A DNA stretch of 64,000 nucleotides from Haemophilus sp. (lineage in GTDB: Bacteria; Pseudomonadota; Gammaproteobacteria; Enterobacterales; Pasteurellaceae), in NCBI GenBank assembly GCA_019423025.1, contig JAHZCD010000001.1, forward strand, positions 124,001 to 188,000. The letters are read 5' to 3'. Positions 23,390-31,709 of this stretch are shown here, piece after piece. The notes beneath the pieces are model-generated. The model was not told the DNA's origin. It was given only the letters and a program-made list of their open reading frames with translations, and ran no database searches. The first letter of the stretch is position 1. Each line of letters opens with the position of its first letter. The position numbers and the translations under genes were made by a program.

Positions 23390-23412
23390 TTCGGGTTCAG
23401 CTAGTGCACCAT
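23390..23412. other. Attachment site attR (degenerate tRNA-Val 3' end)
   Basis: TTCGGGTTCAGCTAGTGCAC then CAT; compared with the functional tRNA end it has two substitutions and one deleted base. A terminator hairpin follows at once, which would have been the original tRNA terminator before insertion. Loss of selection on the displaced copy explains the decay. Confidence 0.7.
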
Positions 23413-23417
23413 ATTGC

Positions 23418-23447
23418 AATCCCAAGCTTTTTAGCTTGGGATTTTTT
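23418..23447 (+). terminator. Displaced tRNA-Val terminator
   Basis: AATCCCAAGCT and AGCTTGGGATT form an 11-bp stem with a 4-base loop, then six T. It has no gene just upstream now; position directly after attR suggests it ended the tRNA-Val transcript before integration. Confidence 0.8.
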
Positions 23448-23499
23448 CTTTTTATTCCCTACTTAATTTGAATGAATATTTTCTGAATAAACCGCATAA

Positions 23500-23548
23500 G
23501 CAAATGAAAATAATTTGCATTGATCGACGTAAACGTTTTCGCTATACT
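23500..23548 (+). promoter_or_regulatory. Fur box and promoter of the siderophore receptor
   Basis: GCAAATGAAAATAATTTGC (23500-23518) matches 13 of 19 bases of the Fur consensus and is itself symmetrical at the ends. It abuts a promoter, TTGATC (23520), 17 bp, TATACT (23543-23548). Iron-responsive repression of the downstream receptor is expected. The promoter position also rules out a start at 23468. Confidence 0.65.
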
Positions 23549-23593
23549 TGCGGCTCTTTTATTATCTATCGGGTTATATATCGGAAAACAATT

Positions 23594-25777
23594 ATGAAAT
23601 TTAAATTAAGTCTTATTTCAACCGCACTTTTGGCGAGTTTCTCCGCGTCTACTTTTGCGGAGACTGAGCAAGCCGCAAATACAAATACCGAAGTGCTTGA
23701 GCAAATCAATGTTCAAGATACGGGTATCAAACAAAATGGTTATCAAACGACAGGGACATCCGTCGTATCAAAAGCTGAAGTGCCTGTATTCGATACGCCA
23801 AATACTGTCAATATCCTTTCGACTAAATTATTAGAAGATCGTAAACCTGAATCACTCATTGATGCACTTTATAACGTCAGTGGTGTGAGTCAAGCGAATA
23901 CGTTAGGTGGTATGTTTGACTCTATTCAAAAACGTGGTTTTGGTGGAAACCGTGACAACTCAATTATGCGTAATGGTTTACAAGCTGGCCCAGCTAAAAA
24001 CTTTAGCGCGACAACTGAAACCGTTGAAGTTTTAAAAGGACCTGCATCTGTACTTTATGGTATTCAAGATCCAGGTGGTGTGGTTAATATCATTACTAAA
24101 AAACCGCAACAAACGCCACGTTATGTCGTTGGTGGAACCTTAGGTAATCATAGCCTGTGGGGAACGCAATTAGATTTTACTGGTGGCTTAGGAAATGGTT
24201 TCGCTTACCGCTTTATCTATGATAAACAAGAAAAAGACTACTGGCGTAATTTTGGCAAAGTGAAAAACACGACTTACGCACCCTCTCTTTCTTGGGAAAA
24301 TGATAAAACTAAAGTGCTTCTTTCTTATGAACACAAAGATATTCTTGAGCCATTTGATCGTGGTACAAATCTTTTAACGGCAACTAATGCATTACCGGAT
24401 ATTCCTGTATCTCGTCGTTTAGATGAACCAAATAATGAAACAACCGCAAAAACCGATAACATTGATTTTAAAATTGAACACAAATTAAGTGATGGTTGGA
24501 AATTAAATGCGGGTTATAGCTATGCTCGTTACAAATATTTCTACGATCAAGCTCGTATTACAAATGTTAACGTTAAAACACGAACAGCCCGCCGTGCGAT
24601 TGAACAGCAACAAGGGGATCAACGCGTTCATAGCGGTACATTAAATATCGTTGGTGAATTTGGTATTGGTGATATCGCTAACCGCTTTGTAGCCGGTATT
24701 GATGCAATGCGTAATATTCGTGATCTGGGTCCTATTTATAACCAAGGCATCATGAATTCTGATATCAATATTGATAATCCAAACTATACTAGCCCTGTTG
24801 CGGAACATAAAAATGGTAACGGCAACGCCTACCAATATAACTATCTCAAAACTGTTGGGGTTTATATTCAAGATACCGCCTACTTTACAGATAACTTTAT
24901 TATGACGGGCGGTTTACGTTATGAGTACTTTGATCAATTTGCAGGACGTCATTGCTTAAATGCGGCGAACTGTAAAAAAGGTCAAAATCTAATAAAAACC
25001 GGAAATACCGATCAGCACGATGGTAAATTATTGTATCAATTAGGTGCCGTATATAAATTTACGCCACATATTGCGACCTTTGTGAACTACTCTGAGTCTT
25101 TCCGTCCACAAATGAGTGTGGCAACACCTGTTAGCGGAGATTTAAAACCAGAACAAGGTAAATCTTTTGAAATTGGTGCAAAATACGAAAACTCAGGCTT
25201 TAATGCGACACTTGCATTATTCAATATCACCAAACGTAATGTGGCTGAGGCTGTTGGTTCTGGTTCAAATGCACATTTGAATATCGTTGGCAAACAACGT
25301 TCTCGTGGTGTGGAATTCGATCTTAATGGTCAAATTACGGATAGTTTAAGCGTAGCGGCTAACTATACATACACCAAAGTAAAATCACTTGAAAATGAAC
25401 GTTATCCTGAAGCGGTAAATCAACAACTTTCTGGTGTACCAAAACATCAAGCCTCTCTATTCCTAGCTTATAACGTAGGTGAATTTGATTTTGGTAACAT
25501 CCGTGTTGGTGGTGGTGCTCGTTATTTAGGTTCTTGGCATGCTTATAACAGTGATTACACAAAAGCATACAAATTACCTCATGCTGTGGTATATGATGCC
25601 TTTATTGCTTACGATACCAAAATCTCTGGCAAGAAAGTCTCTTTCCAACTTAACGGTAAAAACTTAACAGATAAAACTTACTATCCATCCACTTCTGGTA
25701 ACGCAACAAACACATTGATCCCTGTTGCATTAGGTTATGGACGTGAATTTATCTTCAACACGAAAGTTGAGTTTTAA
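23594..25777 (+). CDS. TonB-dependent siderophore receptor
   Basis: 727 residues from the ATG at 23594, where a typical signal peptide begins (MKFKLSLISTALLASFSAST, cleavage after TFA). The plug domain spans about 45-170 with FDTPNTVNILSTKLLEDRKPE, IQKRGFGGNRDNSIMRNG and VEVLKGPASVLYGIQDPGG, the marks of siderophore receptors. A 22-strand barrel follows and ends with EFIFNTKVEF, with a terminal Phe. It imports a ferric siderophore, perhaps hydroxamate type by overall likeness, across the outer membrane using TonB energy; the ligand is not determinable. An uptake sequence lies in the signal-peptide codons. Next gene: an ABC transporter 65 bp downstream. Confidence 0.9.
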   Translation: MKFKLSLISTALLASFSASTFAETEQAANTNTEVLEQINVQDTGIKQNGYQTTGTSVVSKAEVPVFDTPNTVNILSTKLLEDRKPESLIDALYNVSGVSQANTLGGMFDSIQKRGFGGNRDNSIMRNGLQAGPAKNFSATTETVEVLKGPASVLYGIQDPGGVVNIITKKPQQTPRYVVGGTLGNHSLWGTQLDFTGGLGNGFAYRFIYDKQEKDYWRNFGKVKNTTYAPSLSWENDKTKVLLSYEHKDILEPFDRGTNLLTATNALPDIPVSRRLDEPNNETTAKTDNIDFKIEHKLSDGWKLNAGYSYARYKYFYDQARITNVNVKTRTARRAIEQQQGDQRVHSGTLNIVGEFGIGDIANRFVAGIDAMRNIRDLGPIYNQGIMNSDINIDNPNYTSPVAEHKNGNGNAYQYNYLKTVGVYIQDTAYFTDNFIMTGGLRYEYFDQFAGRHCLNAANCKKGQNLIKTGNTDQHDGKLLYQLGAVYKFTPHIATFVNYSESFRPQMSVATPVSGDLKPEQGKSFEIGAKYENSGFNATLALFNITKRNVAEAVGSGSNAHLNIVGKQRSRGVEFDLNGQITDSLSVAANYTYTKVKSLENERYPEAVNQQLSGVPKHQASLFLAYNVGEFDFGNIRVGGGARYLGSWHAYNSDYTKAYKLPHAVVYDAFIAYDTKISGKKVSFQLNGKNLTDKTYYPSTSGNATNTLIPVALGYGREFIFNTKVEF

Positions 25778-25793
25778 TTGAGCGCACAATATG

Positions 25794-25817
25794 AGGGCGA
25801 ATCATTTCGCCCTTTTT
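25794..25817 (+). terminator. Hairpin between receptor and ABC transporter
   Basis: AGGGCGAA-tca-TTCGCCCT-type stem followed by TTTTTT. It lies 26 bp before the next gene, so it may attenuate instead of fully separating the two. Confidence 0.7.
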
Positions 25818-25842
25818 TCGTTTTTTACTTTATGGATAATCA

Positions 25843-27603
25843 ATGAATTGGCAAACTGAACTTAACTCAAGTTTAAGCTGGATTTTGACCGCACTTTTCT
25901 GGGTAATTTTATGTTTTAGCGTGGTGATGATAGCACTAAAGCAAACTACATTCGGTCAGAAGTTTTGGCATATTGCATCCCCTTCGATTAATCGCCGTAA
26001 CAGCATCAAAATCATCGTTATGCTATTGGTGTTGTTTACGATGATTTTGTTAGAAGTGCGCTTCAGCGTACTCAACTCTTTTTTCTATAACGGGCTTTAT
26101 AGCTCAATGCAGGAATTAGATGCGGATAAGTTTTGGTTCTTTGCAAAACTGAATGCCCTCTTAGTATTGGTACAAGTTATCCACTCCATCGCCGATTATT
26201 TCTTGCAACAAGTATTTGAAATCCGTTGGTTGGAAAGCTTGAATAAAGTCCTTGTTAAACGATGGTTAGAAAATAAAAAATACTATCGCCTCAAATACGA
26301 AAAAGATCTGCCCGATAATATTGATCAACGTATTGAACAAGATGCCCGTGAATTTATCAGTAGTACCGTCAAAATTGTGCGCGGTATGATTAATTCTATT
26401 TTGACTACCATAGAATTCACCATCATTCTTTGGTCACTTTCTGGAATATTAAGTCTTTTTGGCTTGAATATCGAAAAAGGCGTCGTTTTCTTTATTTATG
26501 CCTTTATTATCCTCGCAACATTAATGTCCGTTTGGATTGGTCACCCTTTAATCAAGCTGAACTTCAATAAAGAAAAACTCAATGGTGACTACCGTTATTC
26601 TTTAATTCGAGTGCGAGATAATGCGGAAAGTATCGCGTTCTATCAAGGTGAACAGCAAGAACAGCATTTACTAAAAAACAAATTTGCCGAAATCATTCAT
26701 AACCGTTGGGCAATTGTGTTGAGAATGTTGGGATTAGATGGCTTTAATGGAAGTGTCACACGTGTTGCAAAACTTTTACCGTTAATGCTGCAAGCACCTC
26801 GTTTTTTCACAGGACAAATTAAACTGGGCGATATGCACCAAACTGTGCAAGCATTTAACCGATTAATGACCGCACTTTCCTTCTTCCGTTTGTTCTATGA
26901 GGAATTTACGCTCTACCAAGCGCGTTTAAATCGTCTTTATGGTTTTATGACTAAATTGGATGAATTAGATCATTTAGAGGTTCATCAACCCATGAAATGT
27001 TCTAACCGTGTAGCGTTATCAAATTTTGGTATTAAAGATGAGCAAGGCAGATTATTGCTTAATAACTTAAATATTGAATTAAAAAATGGTGATGCTTTAT
27101 TAATTCAAGGTCCATCTGGCACAGGGAAAACATCGCTATTAAAAGCGATGGCGGGGATTTATCCTTTTGAGACAGTGGGTTTGGTGGAACATCCTTGTGT
27201 GACTAGTTTATTCTTACCGCAGCGTCCTTATATGCCACAAGGCACGTTACGTGAAGCGATTTGCTATCCAGATATTGATCCTTATCATCCTGAATTGGAA
27301 AAAACACTGACTGATTGCTGTTTAGATAAATATCTTTATAGCCTTGATGTAGATAACGATTGGCAAGCAATTTTGTCACCGGGTGAATTACAGCGTGTGG
27401 CATTTATTCGTATTTTACTGACGAAGCCTGAAGTGGTCTTTTTGGATGAAACCACATCAGCACTTGATGAGCCAACCGAGTATCTCCTTTATAAAACAAT
27501 TAAAGAGCGGTTACCCAATATGATTATTCTGAGCGTGGGCCATCGTGGCACATTGCATCAGTTCCATAACAAGCAATTGGATTTGGCTGTCTGCATCGTC
27601 TAA
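25843..27603 (+). CDS. ABC transporter, SbmA/YddA-like permease-ATPase fusion
   Basis: 586 residues. The N-terminal SbmA/BacA-type membrane domain has about six helices (to residue 330), including WRYSLIRVRDNAESIAFY-like sequence in GDYRYSLIRVRDNAESIAFYQ. The C-terminal ATPase has Walker A GPSGTGKTSLLK, signature LSPGELQRVAFIR (Ser-Pro-Gly instead of SGG) and Walker B VVFLDETTSALDE. YddA-like proteins move peptides or cofactors across the inner membrane. Position after a Fur-type receptor suggests a role in siderophore handling, import or export; this is inference. A TATGGATAATCA leader gives only a weak ribosome site. Confidence 0.85.
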   Translation: MNWQTELNSSLSWILTALFWVILCFSVVMIALKQTTFGQKFWHIASPSINRRNSIKIIVMLLVLFTMILLEVRFSVLNSFFYNGLYSSMQELDADKFWFFAKLNALLVLVQVIHSIADYFLQQVFEIRWLESLNKVLVKRWLENKKYYRLKYEKDLPDNIDQRIEQDAREFISSTVKIVRGMINSILTTIEFTIILWSLSGILSLFGLNIEKGVVFFIYAFIILATLMSVWIGHPLIKLNFNKEKLNGDYRYSLIRVRDNAESIAFYQGEQQEQHLLKNKFAEIIHNRWAIVLRMLGLDGFNGSVTRVAKLLPLMLQAPRFFTGQIKLGDMHQTVQAFNRLMTALSFFRLFYEEFTLYQARLNRLYGFMTKLDELDHLEVHQPMKCSNRVALSNFGIKDEQGRLLLNNLNIELKNGDALLIQGPSGTGKTSLLKAMAGIYPFETVGLVEHPCVTSLFLPQRPYMPQGTLREAICYPDIDPYHPELEKTLTDCCLDKYLYSLDVDNDWQAILSPGELQRVAFIRILLTKPEVVFLDETTSALDEPTEYLLYKTIKERLPNMIILSVGHRGTLHQFHNKQLDLAVCIV

Positions 27604-27608
27604 ATCAC

Positions 27609-27640
27609 AAAAGGCTAAATTATATTTAGCCTTTTCTTTT
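27609..27640 (+). terminator. Terminator after the ABC transporter
   Basis: AAAAGGCTAAA and TTTAGCCTTTT with a 5-base loop, then CTTTT. Confidence 0.85.
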
Positions 27641-27737
27641 TATAAGGCCTATACTGCTACCTAGAACTTGCACAATGCTTGCTACACACCCCAATCCCCC
27701 CTATAATTCCCCCAATTTTTCTAATTTCATTTTCACA

Positions 27738-29261
27738 ATGTCAAATAAAACCATTGCTAAAAATACGCTATTTCTTTATATCCGAATGCTCTTCAACATG
27801 GGGGCCATGCTGTATATCTCTCGTGTGGTATTACAGGTTTTGGGAGTAGAAGATTTTGGTATCTACAACATTGTGATGGGGGTTGTGGTCTTATTTTCCT
27901 TTTTTAATGGCACAATGACTGCCACTACTCAGCGTTTTATTAACGTAGAAAAAGCCTCGAATGACATTCAACGTGTTAATAAAGTCTTTAATATTAGTAT
28001 CTTAAATCACCTACTTATTATTTTTATCGTATTCGTATTAGCCGAAACCGTCGGTTTATGGTTTTTAAATCATAAATTAGTTATTCCGGCAGAGCGCTTG
28101 CAAGCGGCAAATATCGTCTACCAATTAGCGTTAATTATTGCTCTGGTTGAAATTATCAAGGTGCCATTCAATGCTATGATTGTTGCCCATGAAAAAATGG
28201 GATTCTATGCGTGGTTGGGATTAGGTGAAACCATTTTAAAACTGACTTCTGTTTTTATCTTAAGCCACATTACGCATTACGATAAGTTAATTACTTATGG
28301 TTGCTTATTGCTTTCAGTCAGTTTAATCGTGCTCTCTCTTTATGTGTTATTCACTAAATATTATTTCAAAGAGGCTGCGCGTTTCCGTTTATATAAAGAT
28401 TTAAGCAAAACCAAAGAAATGGTGAGTTTTTCCGGTTGGATGCTCATGGGACAAGTTGCTTATGTGGGGTCAACACAAGGCTTAAATATGGTGTCTAACT
28501 TATTCTTTGGCGTAGCGGTCAATGCTGCTGTTGCCATTGCGACACAAGTAGAAGGTGCCGTTTACAGCTTTGTAAATAATTTCCAAATAGCAGCTAATCC
28601 ACAGTTGGTTCAGTCTTATGCGGCAAAAGATTACGATCGCAATCGCCAATTGATTCTTGGTATTTCAAAATATTCACTTTACTTAATGGCGATTCTCTCG
28701 GCACCTGTATTGTATTTCACCCATACCTTATTGACATTTTGGCTAGGTGATCATCTTCCGCAATATACTGAACAACTTGTACAAGCTATTATTGCTTGCT
28801 TATTGATCAGTGCAATGGCTGGCGCATTTTGGATGAGTGCATTAGCCATTGGCACATCTACCGTAAAACAATACAATATCATCGTGGCATTAATCGATCT
28901 TTGCACAGTGCCATTGGCTTATTATTTGTTCACACTAGGTTATAATCCAGTATTTGCCTTTGTGGGTAAATTTAGTACGATGGTCATCTCACAAATCTAT
29001 CGATTATATTTTATTAATAAAAAAATTAAATTTAACCACAAAGAATTTGTCTCATATTTAGTGAATGTCGGCGTGGTGTTTGGCCTGCTATTAGGTATCA
29101 TCTATATATCAGATACCACCCGCAGCTATTCTTTATTGGAATTTATTGGACAATCCATCATTTTAGAAATGGTATTAATCTGTGTTATTTTAATCTTCGG
29201 ATTAAACACAGCAGAAAAAAATTTCTTGTTTAGCTATTTAAAGAAAAGAGTAAAAAAATGA
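27738..29261 (+). CDS. Polysaccharide/oligosaccharide flippase (Wzx-like)
   Basis: 507 residues from the ATG at 27738 (MSNKTIAKNTLFLYIRM); the frame also opens at 27675, but the extra 21 residues are unlike the family. Twelve or more hydrophobic helices of the MATE/MOP fold are seen, with an N-terminal KNTLFLYIRMLFNMGAMLYISRVVLQVLG-type start typical of O-antigen/capsule flippases. It would move a lipid-linked glycan across the inner membrane. The last codons overlap the pyruvyl-transferase gene by 4 nt (ATGA), so the two are translationally coupled. No glycosyltransferase is adjacent. Confidence 0.88.
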   Translation: MSNKTIAKNTLFLYIRMLFNMGAMLYISRVVLQVLGVEDFGIYNIVMGVVVLFSFFNGTMTATTQRFINVEKASNDIQRVNKVFNISILNHLLIIFIVFVLAETVGLWFLNHKLVIPAERLQAANIVYQLALIIALVEIIKVPFNAMIVAHEKMGFYAWLGLGETILKLTSVFILSHITHYDKLITYGCLLLSVSLIVLSLYVLFTKYYFKEAARFRLYKDLSKTKEMVSFSGWMLMGQVAYVGSTQGLNMVSNLFFGVAVNAAVAIATQVEGAVYSFVNNFQIAANPQLVQSYAAKDYDRNRQLILGISKYSLYLMAILSAPVLYFTHTLLTFWLGDHLPQYTEQLVQAIIACLLISAMAGAFWMSALAIGTSTVKQYNIIVALIDLCTVPLAYYLFTLGYNPVFAFVGKFSTMVISQIYRLYFINKKIKFNHKEFVSYLVNVGVVFGLLLGIIYISDTTRSYSLLEFIGQSIILEMVLICVILIFGLNTAEKNFLFSYLKKRVKK

Positions 29262-30226
29262 ATCAACTCCTTATTGATTTAAAAAACAAACTGAATCCTA
29301 TTGTCGAACTGATCAAAGATAAAAACGACGTATTTTATTTCGACTACCCACTTCATTTGAACGTGGGCGATTTGCTGATTTATCACGGAACCGAGCAATT
29401 TTTTAAAGATCACCACATTAACGTGACCTTAAAACGTTGCGAATATGATTTAGATCTTGAAGAAGTCAAAGCGAAAATCACACCAAACACTACCATCCTT
29501 TTACATGGTGGTGGTAACTTTGGTGATCTTTATCCGCAGCACCAAAAGATCCGTGAAGAAATGGTAACGAATTTCCCGAATAATCGAATTATTGTGTTGC
29601 CACAAACTGCTTATTTTAAACACGAAGAAAATCTGCAAAAATCAGCCGAACTTTTCCGTAGCCACAGTGATTGCCATTTATTGGCGCGTGACGAAAGAAC
29701 AGCGAATCTATTTGCTCAATTTTCTGATCATGTTTATTTATCACCAGACATGGCACATCAGCTTTATGGCACGATGGAAACCAAGCAAGGCACAACGGGT
29801 GAACAACTTTATTTCTTGCGTAAAGACATTGAAGCAAGTGATGTAGAAAAAAATATCTTAGCGCAATTGCCTGCTAACAGTAATGTAAAAGACTGGAAAG
29901 ATATTCTTTCAACAGAAGATGATGTGGTTTTAGCATTAAGCTGGCGAATGAGTAAAATGGCCAATAAATTTAGTCTGGATTGGCTGAAAGATCTTTGCCA
30001 TCAATTCTGGTATGCCTATACTCAACGTATTGTAAAACGTGTTGCACAAGTATTCTTAGCGAATGATAAAGTCACCACAACTCGCTTACATGGTCATATT
30101 TTCTCTTGCTTGTTAGAAATTCCAAATCGTGTTTGCGATAACTCTTATGGCAAAAATAGTAGCTATGCCAAATTATGGACCAAAGAACTAGATTTTGTTG
30201 AATTGGATAAATCATGTTTGAATTGA
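29258..30226 (+). CDS. Polysaccharide pyruvyl transferase family protein
   Basis: 322 residues. Family marks are YPLHLNVGDLLIYHG near residue 31, LLHGGGNFGDLYP near 84, IVLPQTAYF, LLARDERTANLF and VTTTRLHGHIFSCLLEIP near 271. It would add a pyruvate ketal from PEP to a surface sugar, making it acidic. Start overlaps the flippase stop by 4 nt. The acceptor glycan is unknown. Confidence 0.88.
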   Translation: MNQLLIDLKNKLNPIVELIKDKNDVFYFDYPLHLNVGDLLIYHGTEQFFKDHHINVTLKRCEYDLDLEEVKAKITPNTTILLHGGGNFGDLYPQHQKIREEMVTNFPNNRIIVLPQTAYFKHEENLQKSAELFRSHSDCHLLARDERTANLFAQFSDHVYLSPDMAHQLYGTMETKQGTTGEQLYFLRKDIEASDVEKNILAQLPANSNVKDWKDILSTEDDVVLALSWRMSKMANKFSLDWLKDLCHQFWYAYTQRIVKRVAQVFLANDKVTTTRLHGHIFSCLLEIPNRVCDNSYGKNSSYAKLWTKELDFVELDKSCLN

Positions 30227-30957
30227 AAAAACTGATTACAGCCATGATTCTTCCCCCATTTAATATTTTAATTTTGTGGGGGCTGTCTCTTATTCTAGCT
30301 AAATTCAATTTCAAAAAATTAAGCCGAATTTCGACCGCACTTGGTTTCTCTCTACTCTATCTTTTAAGTATCCCTTACACCGCACAAGTACTTAAAGACA
30401 GCCTCATTACTGAAGATCATTTAACACTACAAGATTATCAACAAGCTCAAGCGATCGTTTTGCTGGGTGGTGGCTTGCGTGATAGCAAAGAACTTTATGC
30501 GCCATTAGCTTCAACTGCTATTCAACTTGAACGCTTACGTTATGCCGCTTTCTTACAAAAAGAAACACACTTGCCACTATTAATTACAGGGGCGAGTCCA
30601 ACAGGCGCTATTGAGGCCAAAATCGCCGCCGAAGAACTCCAAAACTTCTTTAATGTGCCAACTAAATGGATTGAACCTAAAGCACTTACTACTAAAGAAA
30701 ATGCGCTTTTCACCAAACAAATATTGGAAAAAGAAGGTATTCACAAAATTATTTTAGTCACCAATGAATGGCATATGCAACGTGCAAAATTATTATTCCA
30801 ACAACAAGGTTTTGATGTGTTACCTGCAAGTGTAGGTGAAGGCATTACGCCCGACAGTTATGGACTCAATATGATGCATTTTATTCCACAAGGTGGCGCC
30901 ATTACGAAAAATATGCAATTACTCAAAGAGTGGATTGGATATTGGAAAGAGCGCTAA
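30214..30957 (+). CDS. YdcF/ElyC-like DUF218 membrane protein
   Basis: 247 residues. Two N-terminal membrane helices (about 8-30 and 38-56) are followed by the DUF218 domain: QAIVLLGGGLRDSKELY, LPLLITGASP, TKENALFTKQIL, VTNEWHMQRAKLLFQ. Relatives (ElyC, SanA) act in envelope biogenesis; the exact reaction is unsettled. It overlaps the pyruvyl-transferase gene by 13 nt, so it seems part of that operon. An uptake sequence lies near residue 42. Confidence 0.85.
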   Translation: MFELKKLITAMILPPFNILILWGLSLILAKFNFKKLSRISTALGFSLLYLLSIPYTAQVLKDSLITEDHLTLQDYQQAQAIVLLGGGLRDSKELYAPLASTAIQLERLRYAAFLQKETHLPLLITGASPTGAIEAKIAAEELQNFFNVPTKWIEPKALTTKENALFTKQILEKEGIHKIILVTNEWHMQRAKLLFQQQGFDVLPASVGEGITPDSYGLNMMHFIPQGGAITKNMQLLKEWIGYWKER

Positions 30958-31005
30958 AGTGCGGTCAAAAGATCACAAATTAGATAATGTTAAGAAGAAG
31001 AAAAC

Positions 31006-31668
31006 ATGAGTCAAATTACACGCGAACAAATGCTTCAGGTATTCGAAAATCGCTGTTCCACACGTTATTACGATCCGAATAAAAAAATTAGCCAAGAAGA
31101 TTTTGCGGCAATTTTAGAATTTGCTCGTTTATCACCAAGCTCTGTCGGCTCTGAGCCATGGAAGTTCTTAGTGATTCAAAATAAAGCATTACGCGATAAG
31201 CTCAAACCTTTTAGCTGGGGCATGCAATATCAATTAGATGATTGCAGTCATTTAGTGATCATTCTTGCGAAGAAAAATGCTCGATATGACACGCCTTTCT
31301 TCCGTGATGTTGCGGTGCGTAGAGGTTTACAAGGCGAGCAATTAGAAAAAGCCTTGGAAAAATATAAAGGCTTACAAGAAGTTGAAATGAAAACCGCAGA
31401 AAGCGAGCGTGCATTATTTGACTGGACAAGCAAACAAACCTACATTGCATTAGCGAATATGCTAACTGGTGCTGCCGCTATCGGTGTAGATTCTTGCCCT
31501 ATTGAAGGCTTTAACTACGATAAAATGAATGAAGTTTTAGCCGCTGAAGGTCTTTTTGATCCAAGTGAATGGGGTGTATCCGTGGCAGCAACATTTGGTT
31601 ATCGTGCGAGAGACATTACGAAAAAATCTCGTCGACCAATTGAAGAAATCGTCACTTGGGTTGAATAA
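31006..31668 (+). CDS. NAD(P)H-dependent nitroreductase, NfsB-like
   Basis: 220 residues, a flavoprotein of the nitroreductase family. FMN-binding marks are NRCSTRYYDPNKKI near the start (Arg-Ser/Thr-Arg), LSPSSVGSEPWKFLV, and GAAAIGVDSCPIEGF in the second half. The natural substrate is likely quinones or flavins; nitro compounds are reduced by family members. Preceded by an uptake sequence and GAAGAAGAAAAC before the ATG. Confidence 0.9.
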   Translation: MSQITREQMLQVFENRCSTRYYDPNKKISQEDFAAILEFARLSPSSVGSEPWKFLVIQNKALRDKLKPFSWGMQYQLDDCSHLVIILAKKNARYDTPFFRDVAVRRGLQGEQLEKALEKYKGLQEVEMKTAESERALFDWTSKQTYIALANMLTGAAAIGVDSCPIEGFNYDKMNEVLAAEGLFDPSEWGVSVAATFGYRARDITKKSRRPIEEIVTWVE

Positions 31669-31685
31669 TCCATTTTCAAATAAAT

Positions 31686-31709
31686 GGGCAGCAAACGCTG
31701 CCCTTTTCT
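31686..31709. terminator. Bidirectional terminator between the nitroreductase gene and zevB
   Basis: GGGCAGC-AAAC-GCTGCCC followed by TTTTCTTT on the plus strand and A/T-rich on the other; the genes converge. Confidence 0.8.

Larger units (their letters stand above)
6688..23412. mobile_element. Integrated phage satellite, capsid-forming PICI type
   Basis: An element of about 16.7 kb bounded by the tRNA-Val 3' end and its degenerate copy. It contains a P4-type integrase, AlpA regulator, Icd-like protein, P4-family primase-helicase, cargo genes, and a complete HK97-type head/packaging module (TerL, TerS, HNH, two connectors, portal, protease, capsid). No tail, tape-measure, baseplate, holin, endolysin or cI/cro-type immunity genes are seen. 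This set is that described for capsid-forming phage-inducible chromosomal islands, which build their own heads and take tails from a helper. Iterons and integrase-arm-like repeats sit near both ends. By hand count it has only two exact uptake sequences in nearly 17 kb, far fewer than the flanks. A decayed prophage that lost its tails is the main alternative, but all head genes look intact. Confidence 0.85.

Noticed and set aside
6688..23412. Complete temperate prophage
   Set aside because: No tail, tape-measure, holin, endolysin or cI-type genes are present, while the head genes all look intact. A satellite fits better than a prophage.
23468..23593. Extra N-terminal 42 residues of the TonB receptor
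   Set aside because: This stretch covers a Fur box and a good promoter, and the signal peptide begins at 23594.
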